The notes beneath the pieces are model-generated. The model was not told the DNA's origin and made no database searches. It was given only the letters and a program-made list of their open reading frames with translations. A stretch of 64,000 nucleotides of DNA. Origin: an uncultured Hoeflea sp. GTDB lineage: Bacteria > Pseudomonadota > Alphaproteobacteria > Rhizobiales > Rhizobiaceae. Position 1 is the stretch's first letter. Every line of letters begins with the position of its first letter. Shown here in pieces: positions 52,206 through 61,658 of this stretch. Both the position numbers and the translations under genes were made by a program. Where the stretch lies: the NCBI RefSeq assembly GCF_947501405.1, contig NZ_CANMVK010000002.1:682001-746000 (forward strand), given 5' to 3'.

Positions 52206-53711
52206 ATGACACACCAAGACAAGCCCCGCCGTGGCAAGCCCAAATCCGACGCTCCACCCAGTGCGGAAACCGCTGCGGAAAGCGGGCGCATTGCCAAGAT
52301 CCTGGCCCGCGCGGGCGTGGCCTCGCGCCGCGACGCCGAGCGCATGATTGCCGAGGGTCGGGTGAGGGTCAACGGCAAACTGCTTGACAGCCCCGCCGTG
52401 GTGGTTTCGTTGGCCGACCGGATTGAAGTCGATGGCGAGGAGATCGCCGGCATCGAGCGCACCCGTCTGTGGGTCTACCACAAGCCGGCCGGGCTGGTGA
52501 CGACCAACCGCGATCCCGAAGGCCGTAGAACCGTGTTCGAGGCGCTGCCCAAACATCTGCCGCGGGTGCTCAGCATCGGGCGTCTCGATATCAACACCGA
52601 GGGTCTGCTGCTGCTGACCAATGATGGCGGACTGGCGCGCACGCTGGAACTGCCCGAGACCGGCTGGCTGCGGCGCTATCGTGTCCGCGCCTATGGCGAT
52701 ATCGACCAGGCCCGGCTCGACGCGCTCAAAGACGGCATAGCCGTCGATGGTGTGCTCTATGGCGCCATCGAGGCGACGCTCGACCGCAAGCAGGGCCACA
52801 ATGTCTGGATCACGATGGGTCTGCGCGAGGGCAAGAACCGCGAGATCAAGAATGTTCTGGGTGCGCTCGGCCTTGATGTCAACCGGCTGATCCGCATCTC
52901 CTTCGGGCCGTTCCAACTTGGTGAAATCCGTGAGGGCGATGTTGTCGAGATCAAGAGCCGCACCTTGCGCGATCAGCTCGGCCAGCGCCTGATCGAGCAG
53001 TCGGGCGCCAATTTCGAGGCTCCCCTGGCCGAGCATGCCGCCAAGCCCAAACCCGACGAGAAAGCCAAGCCTGCCGCAAAGCCGTCCGAACGCGAATGGA
53101 TTTCGGCCAGTGAGAAGACCGAACGCGCTCGCGCCCGTCTTGATACCAAGCCCGGCCGCGCGCCCCGCGACGGCCGCGAACAAGGCCGGGACCGTGATGC
53201 GCGCAAGTCCTTTGGCGACAAACCCGGCCGGCCGCGAGACGGAAAGCCTGGCGGCCCTCGCACGGAGGAGGGCGGCGACAAACCGGCCCGGCGCGGCTTT
53301 GTCCAGCGCAATCGCGCGGCCAATGTCTGGATGGCGCCCGGCGCCCGCCCGGTCAGTGAGGCCAAACGCGCTGAGCGCGATTCGGACAAGACAGAAGGCG
53401 AAAGCGGCCGCCCCACACGCAAGCCGGCCCGCGCTGATGCACGAGCCGAAACCCGGCGCGGCACCTTCCCCAAGGCGCGCGCCAAGCCGCGCCCGCCGCG
53501 CGAGGATACGGGCGCCAGGCCGCCACGCGACGCCCAGCCGCCGCGTGGTAAGACATCCGGCAAAGCGTCAGGCGGCAAACCGCCGTCGGGCAGCTCGCCA
53601 GGCAGCAAGACCTCCGGCAAACCGGCTGGGTCCAGGCCCGCGGGCGGCAAGGCTCAGGGCAAACCGGCAACCGGCAAGGAACGCGGACCCGGTGCGGATC
53701 GTCGGCGGTGA
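52206..53711 (+). CDS. rluB: RluB/RsuA-family 23S rRNA pseudouridine synthase with long basic tail
   Basis: 501 residues. An N-terminal S4 RNA-binding domain (RIAKILARAGVASRRDAERMIAEGRVRVNG in pieces, residues about 28-60) is followed by the pseudouridine synthase domain with the catalytic Asp in SIGRLDINTEGLLLLTNDG and REGKNREIKNVLGALGL. Such enzymes modify U2605 of 23S rRNA. The last ~240 residues are rich in Lys, Arg, Pro and Gly and probably disordered, as is usual in rhizobia. The rsmD start lies within its last codons (20-base overlap), and rsmD is read in another frame. Confidence 0.9.
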   Translation: MTHQDKPRRGKPKSDAPPSAETAAESGRIAKILARAGVASRRDAERMIAEGRVRVNGKLLDSPAVVVSLADRIEVDGEEIAGIERTRLWVYHKPAGLVTTNRDPEGRRTVFEALPKHLPRVLSIGRLDINTEGLLLLTNDGGLARTLELPETGWLRRYRVRAYGDIDQARLDALKDGIAVDGVLYGAIEATLDRKQGHNVWITMGLREGKNREIKNVLGALGLDVNRLIRISFGPFQLGEIREGDVVEIKSRTLRDQLGQRLIEQSGANFEAPLAEHAAKPKPDEKAKPAAKPSEREWISASEKTERARARLDTKPGRAPRDGREQGRDRDARKSFGDKPGRPRDGKPGGPRTEEGGDKPARRGFVQRNRAANVWMAPGARPVSEAKRAERDSDKTEGESGRPTRKPARADARAETRRGTFPKARAKPRPPREDTGARPPRDAQPPRGKTSGKASGGKPPSGSSPGSKTSGKPAGSRPAGGKAQGKPATGKERGPGADRRR

Positions 53712-54309
53712 GTTTCGCGGCCGCAGCCTGGCCGCGCCCAAATCCCAGTCGATCCGGCCGACCACCGACCGGACCCGCGAAAGCCTGTTCAACATCTTGA
53801 GCCACGCCTATCCCGAAGCGCTCGAGGATGCGCGCGTGCTGGATCTGTTTGCCGGCACCGGCGCGCTGGGTCTGGAAGCGCTGTCGCGTGGCGGCCGCAG
53901 TGCGCTGTTCGTGGAAAGCGGTGTGGAAGGCCGCGGCCTGATCCAGACCAACATCGAAAATTTCGGGCTGCAGGGCCGGGCACGGCTGTTTCGCCGGGAC
54001 GCCACCCGGCTCGGGCCCGCCGGGACCTCCGGTCCTTTCAGTTTGGTTTTCGCGGATCCGCCCTATGGACGCGGTCTTGGCGACAAGGCGCTTGCCTCTG
54101 CCGCGCGGGGCGGCTGGCTCGAGGACGGAGCGCTTGTAATTCTCGAAGAAGACGCCGAGACCGATCCGGCACCCGGCGCGCAATTCACATTGCTTGAAAA
54201 CCGGACATTCGGCGACACGATGATGCGGTTTTTCCGCTATAATGCTGACGACCGGTCCGGTACCGACTCTCCGGCCGGCAGCAGAAGTAACCCACAGGCG
54301 GACGAATGA
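53692..54309 (+). CDS. rsmD: 16S rRNA (guanine966-N2)-methyltransferase RsmD
   Basis: 205 residues. Methylates G966 of 16S rRNA. Family blocks: VRIVGGEFRGRSL at the start, RPTTDRTRESLFNIL, the SAM loop VLDLFAGTGALGLEAL, and the catalytic FADPPYGRG. GTG 53692 is chosen where family similarity begins, with AAGGA 10 bases upstream; the frame is open much further back but there it only shadows the rluB tail. Stop overlaps the patatin gene by 4 bases. Confidence 0.92.
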   Translation: MRIVGGEFRGRSLAAPKSQSIRPTTDRTRESLFNILSHAYPEALEDARVLDLFAGTGALGLEALSRGGRSALFVESGVEGRGLIQTNIENFGLQGRARLFRRDATRLGPAGTSGPFSLVFADPPYGRGLGDKALASAARGGWLEDGALVILEEDAETDPAPGAQFTLLENRTFGDTMMRFFRYNADDRSGTDSPAGSRSNPQADE

Positions 54310-55184
54310 GCGAAACCGGCATTGCCCCCACCAAGCCTGACGCCGGCGCTGGCGATCCCACCGTCGCCATCGCCTTCGGTGGCGGCGGCGCGCGCGGGCT
54401 TGCGCATATTCACATCATCGAAACGCTCGATGCGATGGGAATCAAACCGGTGGTGATTTCCGGCTCGTCGATCGGCGCGATCATGGGCGCGGCCATGGCT
54501 TCCGGTCTCACGGGCAAGGAGATCCGCGACCATACGCTCTCAACCATCGGCAAGCCGTCCAAGGCGATCGGCCGCATCTGGCGAGCCGCACGCCCCCGGG
54601 GTGTCAAGGACGCCATGGAAGGCGGCCTGAGGCTGGGCCAGTTCAATGTCGAGCGTATTCTCGAGGAGTTCCTGCCGGCCACCGTTGCCCGCCGCTTTGA
54701 GGATCTGGAGATCCCGGCCAAGATCCTGGTTACCGATTATTATGATCACGCCGAAGTGGTGTGCGAAACCGGCGATCTGCGCCAGGCGATCTCCGCTTCC
54801 GCAGCCATTCCGGCTGTCTTCCGGCCGGTCATGGTTGATGGACGGGTGATGATCGATGGCGGCATCTTCAATCCGGTGCCCTTTGATCACCTCACCGGCC
54901 TTGCCGACATCATCATCGGCATAGATGTGGTTGGCCTGCCGTCCGGCGTGCCGGGCCAGCCGCCCTCGACCATCGACATGATGTTCGGCGCCAGCCAGTT
55001 GATGATGCAATCCATCATCGGCATGAAGCGCAAGGCTCACCCGCCGCACATTCTGCTGAGGCCGGATGTTCACCAGTACCGGGTGCTCGATTTCCTCAAG
55101 GCCGAGGAGATCATTGCCGGATCGGTGGGCGTGGCCGAACAACTCAAGCGTGATCTCGACGCGGCGTTTGCGTTCTTCCACTGA
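54306..55184 (+). CDS. Patatin-like phospholipase (RssA-like)
   Basis: 292 residues. Serine hydrolase with the oxyanion Gly-rich loop FGGGGARG (about residues 24-31), the nucleophile Ser55 in GSSIG, and the catalytic Asp184 in IDGGIFNPVP. This gives the patatin Ser-Asp dyad, and length fits bacterial RssA-type lipases acting on lysophospholipids. ATGA overlap with rsmD makes rluB-rsmD-patatin a coupled group. Convergent with the MATE gene. Confidence 0.9.
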   Translation: MSETGIAPTKPDAGAGDPTVAIAFGGGGARGLAHIHIIETLDAMGIKPVVISGSSIGAIMGAAMASGLTGKEIRDHTLSTIGKPSKAIGRIWRAARPRGVKDAMEGGLRLGQFNVERILEEFLPATVARRFEDLEIPAKILVTDYYDHAEVVCETGDLRQAISASAAIPAVFRPVMVDGRVMIDGGIFNPVPFDHLTGLADIIIGIDVVGLPSGVPGQPPSTIDMMFGASQLMMQSIIGMKRKAHPPHILLRPDVHQYRVLDFLKAEEIIAGSVGVAEQLKRDLDAAFAFFH

Positions 55185-55226
55185 TGCTTTTCGCGCAATC
55201 TGTTGAGCGAAAAACCTCGGTTGAGC

Positions 55227-56693
55227 CTACAGCGCCGAGGCCTTGCCGCTGGTGAAGGCCGATTGTCCGGCCGCCGGCGAATGGTGCGGTTGCACCGGCG
55301 GATCGCCGGGGCCCGCGCGTTGGTCAATCCGGCCGATCACCCGGAAGCTGACCACCACCGCCACAATCCCGAACACCACCGCGCCCAGGCCGTAACCCGC
55401 CAGTGCCCCTGTCGCTCCGTACCATAGCGAACCCAGCCAGACGAAGGGGATGACGCCAAGTGTCGAACGTCCCCAGTTGAACAGTGTCGAATAAAGCGCG
55501 AAGCCGAGATTGTTGAAAGCCGCGTTGGCCACGAACAGCATGCCGTTGAACAAAAAGCTCCCGGCCACGAACAGGCAGAAGAACACGATCACTTCGCGTG
55601 CGGCGCCTTCCGCGCCGAACAGATCGGCGATCTGGTTGCGAAACAGCGCCAGCAGCGCCCACATCACCAGCGTGTAGACGATGATGAAGATCAAGCTGTC
55701 GCGCATGGTTGACATCAATCGATCGAAACGGCGCGCGCCGTAGTTTTGGCCGAGGATTGGGCCAACCGCGCCCGACAGGGCAAACAACGCCCCGAAGGCC
55801 ACCGGGATCAGCCGGCCGACCACGGCCCATCCGGCCACCGCCGCGTCGCCATGTTCGGCCATTGCTGTAGTCACATAGGTATTGCCCACCGGGGTGGCGA
55901 TCTGGGTCATCAGGGCGGGCAGGCCGATGCCCAAAAATGCCCTGAACTCGCGCGACAGCACCCGCCCTGACGGCATCGCAATCAGGTTATGGATGCGGAT
56001 CAGCCCGTAAAGCCCGATGGCAACCAGCGCAAACCGCGAAATCACTGTGGCAATCGCCGCGCCGTGGATGCCCAGATCGAATCCGAAGATGAAAATCGGA
56101 TCGAGGACAGCGGTCAATGCGCCGGCTCCGAGTGTGACATACATCGCCCGCTTGGCGTCTCCCACCGCGCGAAGGAGCGCGCCCAGGCACATCCCCACGC
56201 CCAGCACCGGCAGCGACGGCAGCACGATCTGCATGAATTCGGTGGCGAGTTCGGCGGTTCGTCCTGCGGCTCCCATCATCCGCACCAGATCGCCCAGAAA
56301 CGGAAACGCCACCACCACGGTGGCGATCATCAAAATCACCATATAGGCGATCGATGCGCCGGCGATTTCGCGCGCTTCGCCGCGTTCGCCGCGGCCAAGC
56401 GCCCGCGAGGTTAACGCCGTGGCGGCAATCGACAATCCGATGGCGATCGAGGTTGTGAAAAACAACAGCGTCCCGGCATAGCCGATCGCCGCCGCCAGCT
56501 CCTGCTGGCCGAGCAGCGAGATGTAAAACAGATTGAGCGCGTCAACGATGAAGATCGCAACCAGCCCGATCGAACCGGTCGCGGTCATCGTTACCACGTG
56601 ACGCATGGTCGAACCGCTGACGAATTTGGCCTGCTCGCCCGAGGGGTCGGCGGGCGGGGGCACCTTGGCCCCGGCAGGGCGGGGGTCGTTCAC
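55227..56693 (-). CDS. MATE family efflux protein
   Basis: 488 residues with twelve predicted membrane helices in two MATE halves. Motifs include NLFYISLLGQQELAAAIGYAG near the N-terminus (with a cytosolic N-terminal stretch before it), RALGRGERGEAREIAG, and the second-half LGQNYGARRFDRL. Na+ or H+ driven export of drugs or organic cations is the usual role. GTG start overlaps the VOC gene stop by 4 bases, so both are in one unit. Confidence 0.9.
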   Translation of the reverse strand: MNDPRPAGAKVPPPADPSGEQAKFVSGSTMRHVVTMTATGSIGLVAIFIVDALNLFYISLLGQQELAAAIGYAGTLLFFTTSIAIGLSIAATALTSRALGRGERGEAREIAGASIAYMVILMIATVVVAFPFLGDLVRMMGAAGRTAELATEFMQIVLPSLPVLGVGMCLGALLRAVGDAKRAMYVTLGAGALTAVLDPIFIFGFDLGIHGAAIATVISRFALVAIGLYGLIRIHNLIAMPSGRVLSREFRAFLGIGLPALMTQIATPVGNTYVTTAMAEHGDAAVAGWAVVGRLIPVAFGALFALSGAVGPILGQNYGARRFDRLMSTMRDSLIFIIVYTLVMWALLALFRNQIADLFGAEGAAREVIVFFCLFVAGSFLFNGMLFVANAAFNNLGFALYSTLFNWGRSTLGVIPFVWLGSLWYGATGALAGYGLGAVVFGIVAVVVSFRVIGRIDQRAGPGDPPVQPHHSPAAGQSAFTSGKASAL

Positions 56694-57106
56694 GTGGCGA
56701 AAACCTGGTCGAGATCGGCAAATCCCTTGAATTCGAGCGCATTGCCCGAAGGATCACGCAGAAACAACGTCGCCTGCTCGCCAGGCTGCCCCTCAAACCG
56801 CACACGCGGTGTCAGGATCCAGTCGATGTCTGAAGCTGCTTCCAGCCGGGCCGCCAGCGCTTTCCAGTCATCCATCGCCAGAACCACGCCGAAATGCGGG
56901 ATCGGCACCGCCTCGCCATCAACCGCGCCGGTGGCTGCCGGCTGATCAGGCTCGGGGCGCAGATGCGCCGACATCTGATGTCCGAACAGGTCGAAATCGA
57001 TCCAGGTTTCCGATGATCTGCCCATCGGGCACCCCAGCACCTCACCGTAAAACCGCCGGGTTTCCTCGAGATCGCGGATCGGGAATGCGAGATGAAATGG
57101 CGTCAT
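56690..57106 (-). CDS. VOC (glyoxalase/bleomycin resistance) family protein
   Basis: 138 residues. Two beta-alpha-beta-beta-beta units of the vicinal-oxygen-chelate fold: FHLAFPIRDLEETRRFYGEVLGC in pieces at the N-terminus and FGVVLAMDDWKAL, LFLRDPSGNALEFKGF at the C-terminus with the metal-binding Glu. Could bind a metal and act on a glutathione adduct or antibiotic; the substrate is unknown. Its stop overlaps the MATE start. Confidence 0.87.
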   Translation of the reverse strand: MTPFHLAFPIRDLEETRRFYGEVLGCPMGRSSETWIDFDLFGHQMSAHLRPEPDQPAATGAVDGEAVPIPHFGVVLAMDDWKALAARLEAASDIDWILTPRVRFEGQPGEQATLFLRDPSGNALEFKGFADLDQVFAT

Positions 57107-57251
57107 GACGGTCCGGCCCTCCAGCCCGTTTGCAATCTGGGTCTGCTAGCACATAGCCGGTTTGCGGGAATTGTCCAATTCCCCGACCCCGCCGCTTTCA
57201 AGCGGACGCCACCGCTAGGATCGACGTTTGCCGCTCGTGGCATTGCGGTTC

Positions 57252-59069
57252 TCAGGCCGGATCGGTCACCGTGTGGTCTGTTTCCTGCGGCTTGTCGAGC
57301 CGTTCCGATTTGCGTTTGGGCTTGATCAGCGGCTCAGGCGTCACTGGCCGTGTGATCAGTTTTTCGCGGCCCGCCAGAAGGCCCTCGACCGCCTGCAGCG
57401 CCAGTCTTTCCTCGTCGCGGTGGCGTACGTCATGGCTGATTTCCAGCGCCTGATCCTCGGTCACGCCGAGCGCTTCGAGCGTTTTGCGCCCGAACAGCAT
57501 TCCGGATTCGAAGGTTTCCCGGGCCTCGTAGTCCACCCCCCGTGCGCGCAGCGACAGCGTATGGGTGCGGTCATAGGCGCGCGCAAAGATCCTGGCGGTG
57601 GGAAACTCGGTCTGGATCATGTCGACGATCTTGTCGGTGATTTCCTTCTTGTGGGTGCACACTGCGACGATCTTTGCGTGCTTGATTCCGGCCGCCACCA
57701 ACACATCCTTGCGGGTACCGTCACCGAAATAGATCCGGAAACCGAACTTCGAGGCCGAGCGAATCCGGTCGGCGGAATGGTCGATAATGGTGACGTCGGA
57801 GCCGCCTGCCAGGAGCATCTGGGAAGCGATCTGTCCGAAACGCGAAAATCCGATCATCAGCACGTCAGAGCCCGCGCCCTCGAAATCCTCGTCCATCTGT
57901 TCGTCACTTCCCTCGTGCATGATCTGCTTGACGAGGATGGCCGCCAGCGGCGTCAGCGCCATCGAGATGGTGACAACCGCCACTAGCAGCGATGCGGTGG
58001 CCTGATCGAACACGCCGGCCGCCGCCGCGGCGCTGAAGATCACAAAACCGAATTCGCCGCCCTGGGGCAGCAGTCCGGCGATCTGGACTGAAACGTTGTG
58101 GCTCGAGCCGAACGCCCGGCAGGCGCCATAGATCACCAGCGCCTTGAGAACCATGACCACCGGCACCGCGATCGCGATAATCAGAACGTTCTCCGCAATC
58201 ACCAACAGATCGAGCGACAACCCGACCGCCATGAAGAACAGTCCGAGCAGGATTCCGCGAAACGGCTCGATGTCGGCCTCGAGTTCGTGCCGGTAGGAGG
58301 ATTCGGCCAGCATCACGCCGGCAATGAAGGCGCCCATGGCCATTGAAAGCCCGGCAAACTGCATCAGCATGCCCGCCCCCAGGACCACGAACAGTGCAGC
58401 CGCAATCATCGCTTCCTTGGCGCCCGTGCCGGCGATCAGCTGGAACAGCGGATTGAGAAGGTACCGGCCGGCGATCAGCAGCGCCACAATGGCGCCGACG
58501 GTAATGCCGATATCGACGAAGATCGACCCGCCATCATCGCCTGTGACCGGCGCAACCAGCGGCACCAGCGCCAGAATAGGAACGATCGCCAGATCCTGAA
58601 ACAGCAGGATCGAGAACGATTGCTGGCCGTAACGGGTGTTGAAATCTCCCCGCTCTTCGAGAATCTGAATGCCGAACGCGGTCGATGACAACGCCAGGCC
58701 GAATCCGATGACGATGGCCGCAGCCCAGTTTTGACCGGCAAAGGCCATGGCGACGCCGAAAATCGCCGCTGCCGAGACAACCACCTGTGTCATTCCGAGC
58801 CCGAAGATATCGCGCCGCAACTGCCAAAGCCGCGAAGGTTTGAGCTCGAGACCAATGATGAAAAGCAGCAATACCACGCCAAATTCGGCGAAATGCAGGA
58901 TTTCCTCTCCGTCGGTGATAATGCGCAGCACGGGGCCGATCACGATGCCCGCGGCGAGATAGCCCAAAACGGTTCCCAGTCCGATTTTCTTGAACAGCGG
59001 CGCTGCGACGATCGCTCCGCACAACAATACAAGACCCTCGGTGTACAGGCTGACTTCGGCTGCTGCCAT
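57252..59069 (-). CDS. CPA2-family cation:proton antiporter with RCK/TrkA-N domain (KefB/KefC-like)
   Basis: 605 residues. About twelve membrane helices at the N-terminus (starts LYTEGLVLLCGAIVAAPLFKKIGLGTVLGYLAAG in pieces; FAEFGVVLLLFIIGLEL) followed by a cytosolic TrkA-N domain (about residues 400-515). Kef systems release K+ when glutathione adducts bind, protecting from electrophiles. The nucleotide-binding GFGRFGQ of the family reads GFSRFGQ here. ATG 59069 has AAGGA upstream; the frame is open to 59204 without support. Divergent from the pmbA-like gene. Confidence 0.88.
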   Translation of the reverse strand: MAAAEVSLYTEGLVLLCGAIVAAPLFKKIGLGTVLGYLAAGIVIGPVLRIITDGEEILHFAEFGVVLLLFIIGLELKPSRLWQLRRDIFGLGMTQVVVSAAAIFGVAMAFAGQNWAAAIVIGFGLALSSTAFGIQILEERGDFNTRYGQQSFSILLFQDLAIVPILALVPLVAPVTGDDGGSIFVDIGITVGAIVALLIAGRYLLNPLFQLIAGTGAKEAMIAAALFVVLGAGMLMQFAGLSMAMGAFIAGVMLAESSYRHELEADIEPFRGILLGLFFMAVGLSLDLLVIAENVLIIAIAVPVVMVLKALVIYGACRAFGSSHNVSVQIAGLLPQGGEFGFVIFSAAAAAGVFDQATASLLVAVVTISMALTPLAAILVKQIMHEGSDEQMDEDFEGAGSDVLMIGFSRFGQIASQMLLAGGSDVTIIDHSADRIRSASKFGFRIYFGDGTRKDVLVAAGIKHAKIVAVCTHKKEITDKIVDMIQTEFPTARIFARAYDRTHTLSLRARGVDYEARETFESGMLFGRKTLEALGVTEDQALEISHDVRHRDEERLALQAVEGLLAGREKLITRPVTPEPLIKPKRKSERLDKPQETDHTVTDPA

Positions 59070-59186
59070 TCGCGGCGTTCCTTCTGATGTTGGCGGGCAA
59101 GGGGGTAAAGCGGCATCCCGACTGCGCCGGGCTTGATGCTTGACCCTCCGGACAATACATGAGAGCCAAGCGAAAGGCGAAAAAAC

Positions 59187-60530
59187 ATGAGCACCACCAA
59201 ACAATCCGAAGGTCTGCTGGCAACTGCAGAACGTTTGATCGGCCGCGCGCGTGAAGCGGGCGCTGATCAGGCCGATGCGCTGGTGGTTCGCCGCCGGTCG
59301 CGCTCGGCTTCGGTCCGCAATGGCGCGGTCGAAAACACCGAATCATCGGAGTCCGATGATTTCAGTCTGCGGGTCTTTGTCGGCCAGAAAGTCGCCACCG
59401 TGCATGCGGGGCAGGGCGCCGATGAAGCGGCGCTGGCCGAGCGGGCGGTAGCGATGGCGCGGGTTTCGCCTGAAGATCCCCATGCCTGTCTCGCAGATGC
59501 CGAACGGTTGGCCGAAAAATGGCCCGAACTCGACCTGTTCGACGCCACCGAGCCGTCAGCCGATAGCCTGATCGAAGCGGCCAGGACCGCCGAAGCCGCA
59601 GCACTTCAAGTCAAGGATGTCTCAAGCTCCATCGGCGCCGGCGCCGGGGCGGGATTGTTCGGCATGGTGCTTGCCACCTCGCACGGCTTCGCCGGCTCGT
59701 TTGAACGGTCCGGATTTTCCCATTCGGTCAGCGTCATCGCCGGCGAAGGCGTCAAGATGGAGCGCGACTATGATTACGACAGCCGCGTGTTCTATGCCGA
59801 TCTCGATGACCCGGCCGCGGTCGGCCGCAGCGCTGGCGAACGGGTTGTTTCCCGGGTCAATCCGCGCAAGGTCAAGACCCGGTCCGACCTCAATGTGGTG
59901 TTTGATCCGCGCGTCTCGCGTGGGCTGATCGGCCATCTCGTCTCCGCCATCAACGGCGCCGCGGTGGCCCGCAAGACCAGCTTCCTCAAGGATATGATGG
60001 GCAAGCAGGTTGCAATCGACGGGCTCACGCTGGTCGATGACCCCTTCATCCGCCGGGGGCCCGGCTCGCGGCCGTTTGACGGCGAAGGTGTCTCGATAGG
60101 AGCGCTGACAATGGTCGAAAACGGAGTGCTGCAGCAATGGTATCTGACAACCGGCGTGGCCCGCGAACTCGGGCTTGAAACAAATGGCCGGGCCAGCCGC
60201 GGCGGCGGCGTGTCGCCATCCTCCACCAATGTCATCGTCAGCCCCGGCGCGCAAAGCCGGGAAGAACTGATTGCCTCGGTCGGCACCGGCTTCTACGTCA
60301 CCGAGCTGATTGGCCAGGGCGTCAATCCGGTGACCGGCGAATACAGCCGCGGCGCGTCCGGCTTCTGGATCGAGAATGGCGAACTCTCTTTCCCGGTGTC
60401 CGAAGTCACCATCGCATCCAATCTCAAGGACATGTTCAAGCGCATGACCCTGGCCAACGATATCGAGACGAAATACGCCGTCGCCGCGCCGACAATCGCC
60501 GTGGAAGGCATGACCCTTGCCGGAGACTGA
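59187..60530 (+). CDS. pmbA: TldD/PmbA (TldE) family metallopeptidase
   Basis: 447 residues. PmbA/TldE forms a heterodimer with TldD that degrades unfolded peptides. The family blocks are present: SASVRNGAVENTESSESDDFSLRVFVG in pieces at the N-terminus, FDPRVSRGLIGHLVSAINGAAV, the central KTSFLKDMMGKQVAIDGLTLVDDP and ELIGQGVNPVTGEYSRGASGFWIENGE in pieces. As usual for PmbA the metal HExxxH of TldD is absent. No tldD lies in the window. It overlaps the next gene by 14 bases. Confidence 0.9.
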   Translation: MSTTKQSEGLLATAERLIGRAREAGADQADALVVRRRSRSASVRNGAVENTESSESDDFSLRVFVGQKVATVHAGQGADEAALAERAVAMARVSPEDPHACLADAERLAEKWPELDLFDATEPSADSLIEAARTAEAAALQVKDVSSSIGAGAGAGLFGMVLATSHGFAGSFERSGFSHSVSVIAGEGVKMERDYDYDSRVFYADLDDPAAVGRSAGERVVSRVNPRKVKTRSDLNVVFDPRVSRGLIGHLVSAINGAAVARKTSFLKDMMGKQVAIDGLTLVDDPFIRRGPGSRPFDGEGVSIGALTMVENGVLQQWYLTTGVARELGLETNGRASRGGGVSPSSTNVIVSPGAQSREELIASVGTGFYVTELIGQGVNPVTGEYSRGASGFWIENGELSFPVSEVTIASNLKDMFKRMTLANDIETKYAVAAPTIAVEGMTLAGD

Positions 60531-61323
60531 CGCCCACGCCAACGATCTTGCATTGATGCTCGAGGCGTCGCGCAAGGCGGCAGACATCGCCATGTCGTTC
60601 TTCCGCAAGGATCCCGATGTCTGGTTCAAGAATGAAGGCCGCTCGCCGGTCAGCGAGGCCGATGTCGCCATCGACCGGGCGCTGCGCGACATGCTCGTCG
60701 GCGCCCGGCCCGGTTACGGCTGGTTGTCGGAAGAAGCCGAGGACAGCGAGCACCGGCTGTCGCATAGCTCGGTGTTTGTGGTCGACCCCATCGATGGCAC
60801 GCGCGCCTATGTTGCGGGACGCCCTGACTGGTGCGTGAGCATCGGCTTGGTCGAGGATGGTGTCGCCGTCGCCGGCGTGCTTGCCGCTCCGGCGCGCGAG
60901 GAGATCTGGCTGGGCGTACGCGGCGGCGGCGCTAGCCTCAATGGCCGACGCCTGATGTCCAGCAGCGCGATTGAGAATGAAGCACCTTTGCGGGTGGTTT
61001 TGCCGGACGCGGTCGTCCGGGCCATGCATGGCGGTGCCGGCGCGGGCCTGGAGGCGGTGCCCGGCGGCCCGTCGCTTGCCTTGCGGCTGGCCGGGCTGGC
61101 GCGCGGCGAGGTCGACGGCGTCTATGTCCGTCCGCAGTCAAACGAATGGGATCTCGCAGCCGCCGATGTTTTGTTGTCGGAAACCGGCAACGCTCTGGTC
61201 GACCGCGGCGGTGCGCGTCTGAAATACAATTCCCGGGATCCATCAAGAGCCCTGCTTCTGGCGGCGTCCGAGCGCCATCTGAACAGATTGCTGGCGCCGC
61301 TACAGCCCGCCCGGGGGCATTGA
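60517..61323 (+). CDS. Inositol monophosphatase family protein (CysQ/SuhB-like)
   Basis: 268 residues. Mg-dependent phosphatase fold with the metal site complete: Glu in WLSEEAED (residues 72-73), Asp90 and Asp93 in VVDPIDGTRAYVAG and a later Asp in NEWDLAAADVLL. It could act on 3'-phosphoadenosine-5'-phosphate or inositol phosphate. TTG 60517 is used because GGAAGG lies 8 bases upstream; it overlaps the pmbA stop, so expression is coupled. Confidence 0.88.
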   Translation: MPETDAHANDLALMLEASRKAADIAMSFFRKDPDVWFKNEGRSPVSEADVAIDRALRDMLVGARPGYGWLSEEAEDSEHRLSHSSVFVVDPIDGTRAYVAGRPDWCVSIGLVEDGVAVAGVLAAPAREEIWLGVRGGGASLNGRRLMSSSAIENEAPLRVVLPDAVVRAMHGGAGAGLEAVPGGPSLALRLAGLARGEVDGVYVRPQSNEWDLAAADVLLSETGNALVDRGGARLKYNSRDPSRALLLAASERHLNRLLAPLQPARGH

Positions 61324-61389
61324 CCTTTCGGCCAATTTGCCCCAAACCCCGCCATGATTGGCAGCACCCGGAAAAAGTGGAGCATTCCG

Positions 61390-61638
61390 ATGTCCGACAG
61401 CGAAGACAAACAGCTTCTCCATCTCGTGTTTGGCGGCGAACTTGAAAGCCTCGATTCCATGAATTTCAGGGATCTGGAAGGCCTGGATATCGTTGGCATC
61501 TTCCCCAACTACGCGGCCGCCCATCAGGCCTGGAAATCCAAGGCCCAGATGACCGTCGACAACGCCCATATGCGTTATTTCATCGTTCATATGCACCGTA
61601 TGCTCGACCCTGGCAGCGATTCCAAATCCGCATCCTGA
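61390..61638 (+). CDS. DUF4170 small protein
   Basis: 82 residues, matching the DUF4170 family (HLVFGGELESLD..., DLEGLDIVGIFPNYAAAHQAWKSKAQMTVDNAHMRYFIVHMHRML in pieces). The family sits next to lipid A/Kdo genes in many rhizobia, as here; function is unknown. ATG 61390 has GGAG 8 bases upstream; an in-frame ATG at 61354 is possible. Confidence 0.88.
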   Translation: MSDSEDKQLLHLVFGGELESLDSMNFRDLEGLDIVGIFPNYAAAHQAWKSKAQMTVDNAHMRYFIVHMHRMLDPGSDSKSAS

Positions 61639-61658
61639 GGGAGCGGGCGAAAGACACG

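Noticed and set aside
53035-53691. Upstream extension of rsmD
   Set aside because: Shadows the Arg/Pro-rich rluB tail; RsmD similarity starts at 53692.
55188-55213. TTTTCGC/GCGAAAA hairpin between the patatin and MATE genes
   Set aside because: Short 7-bp AT-rich stem with a 12-base loop; may end both convergent genes but does not meet a fair terminator standard.
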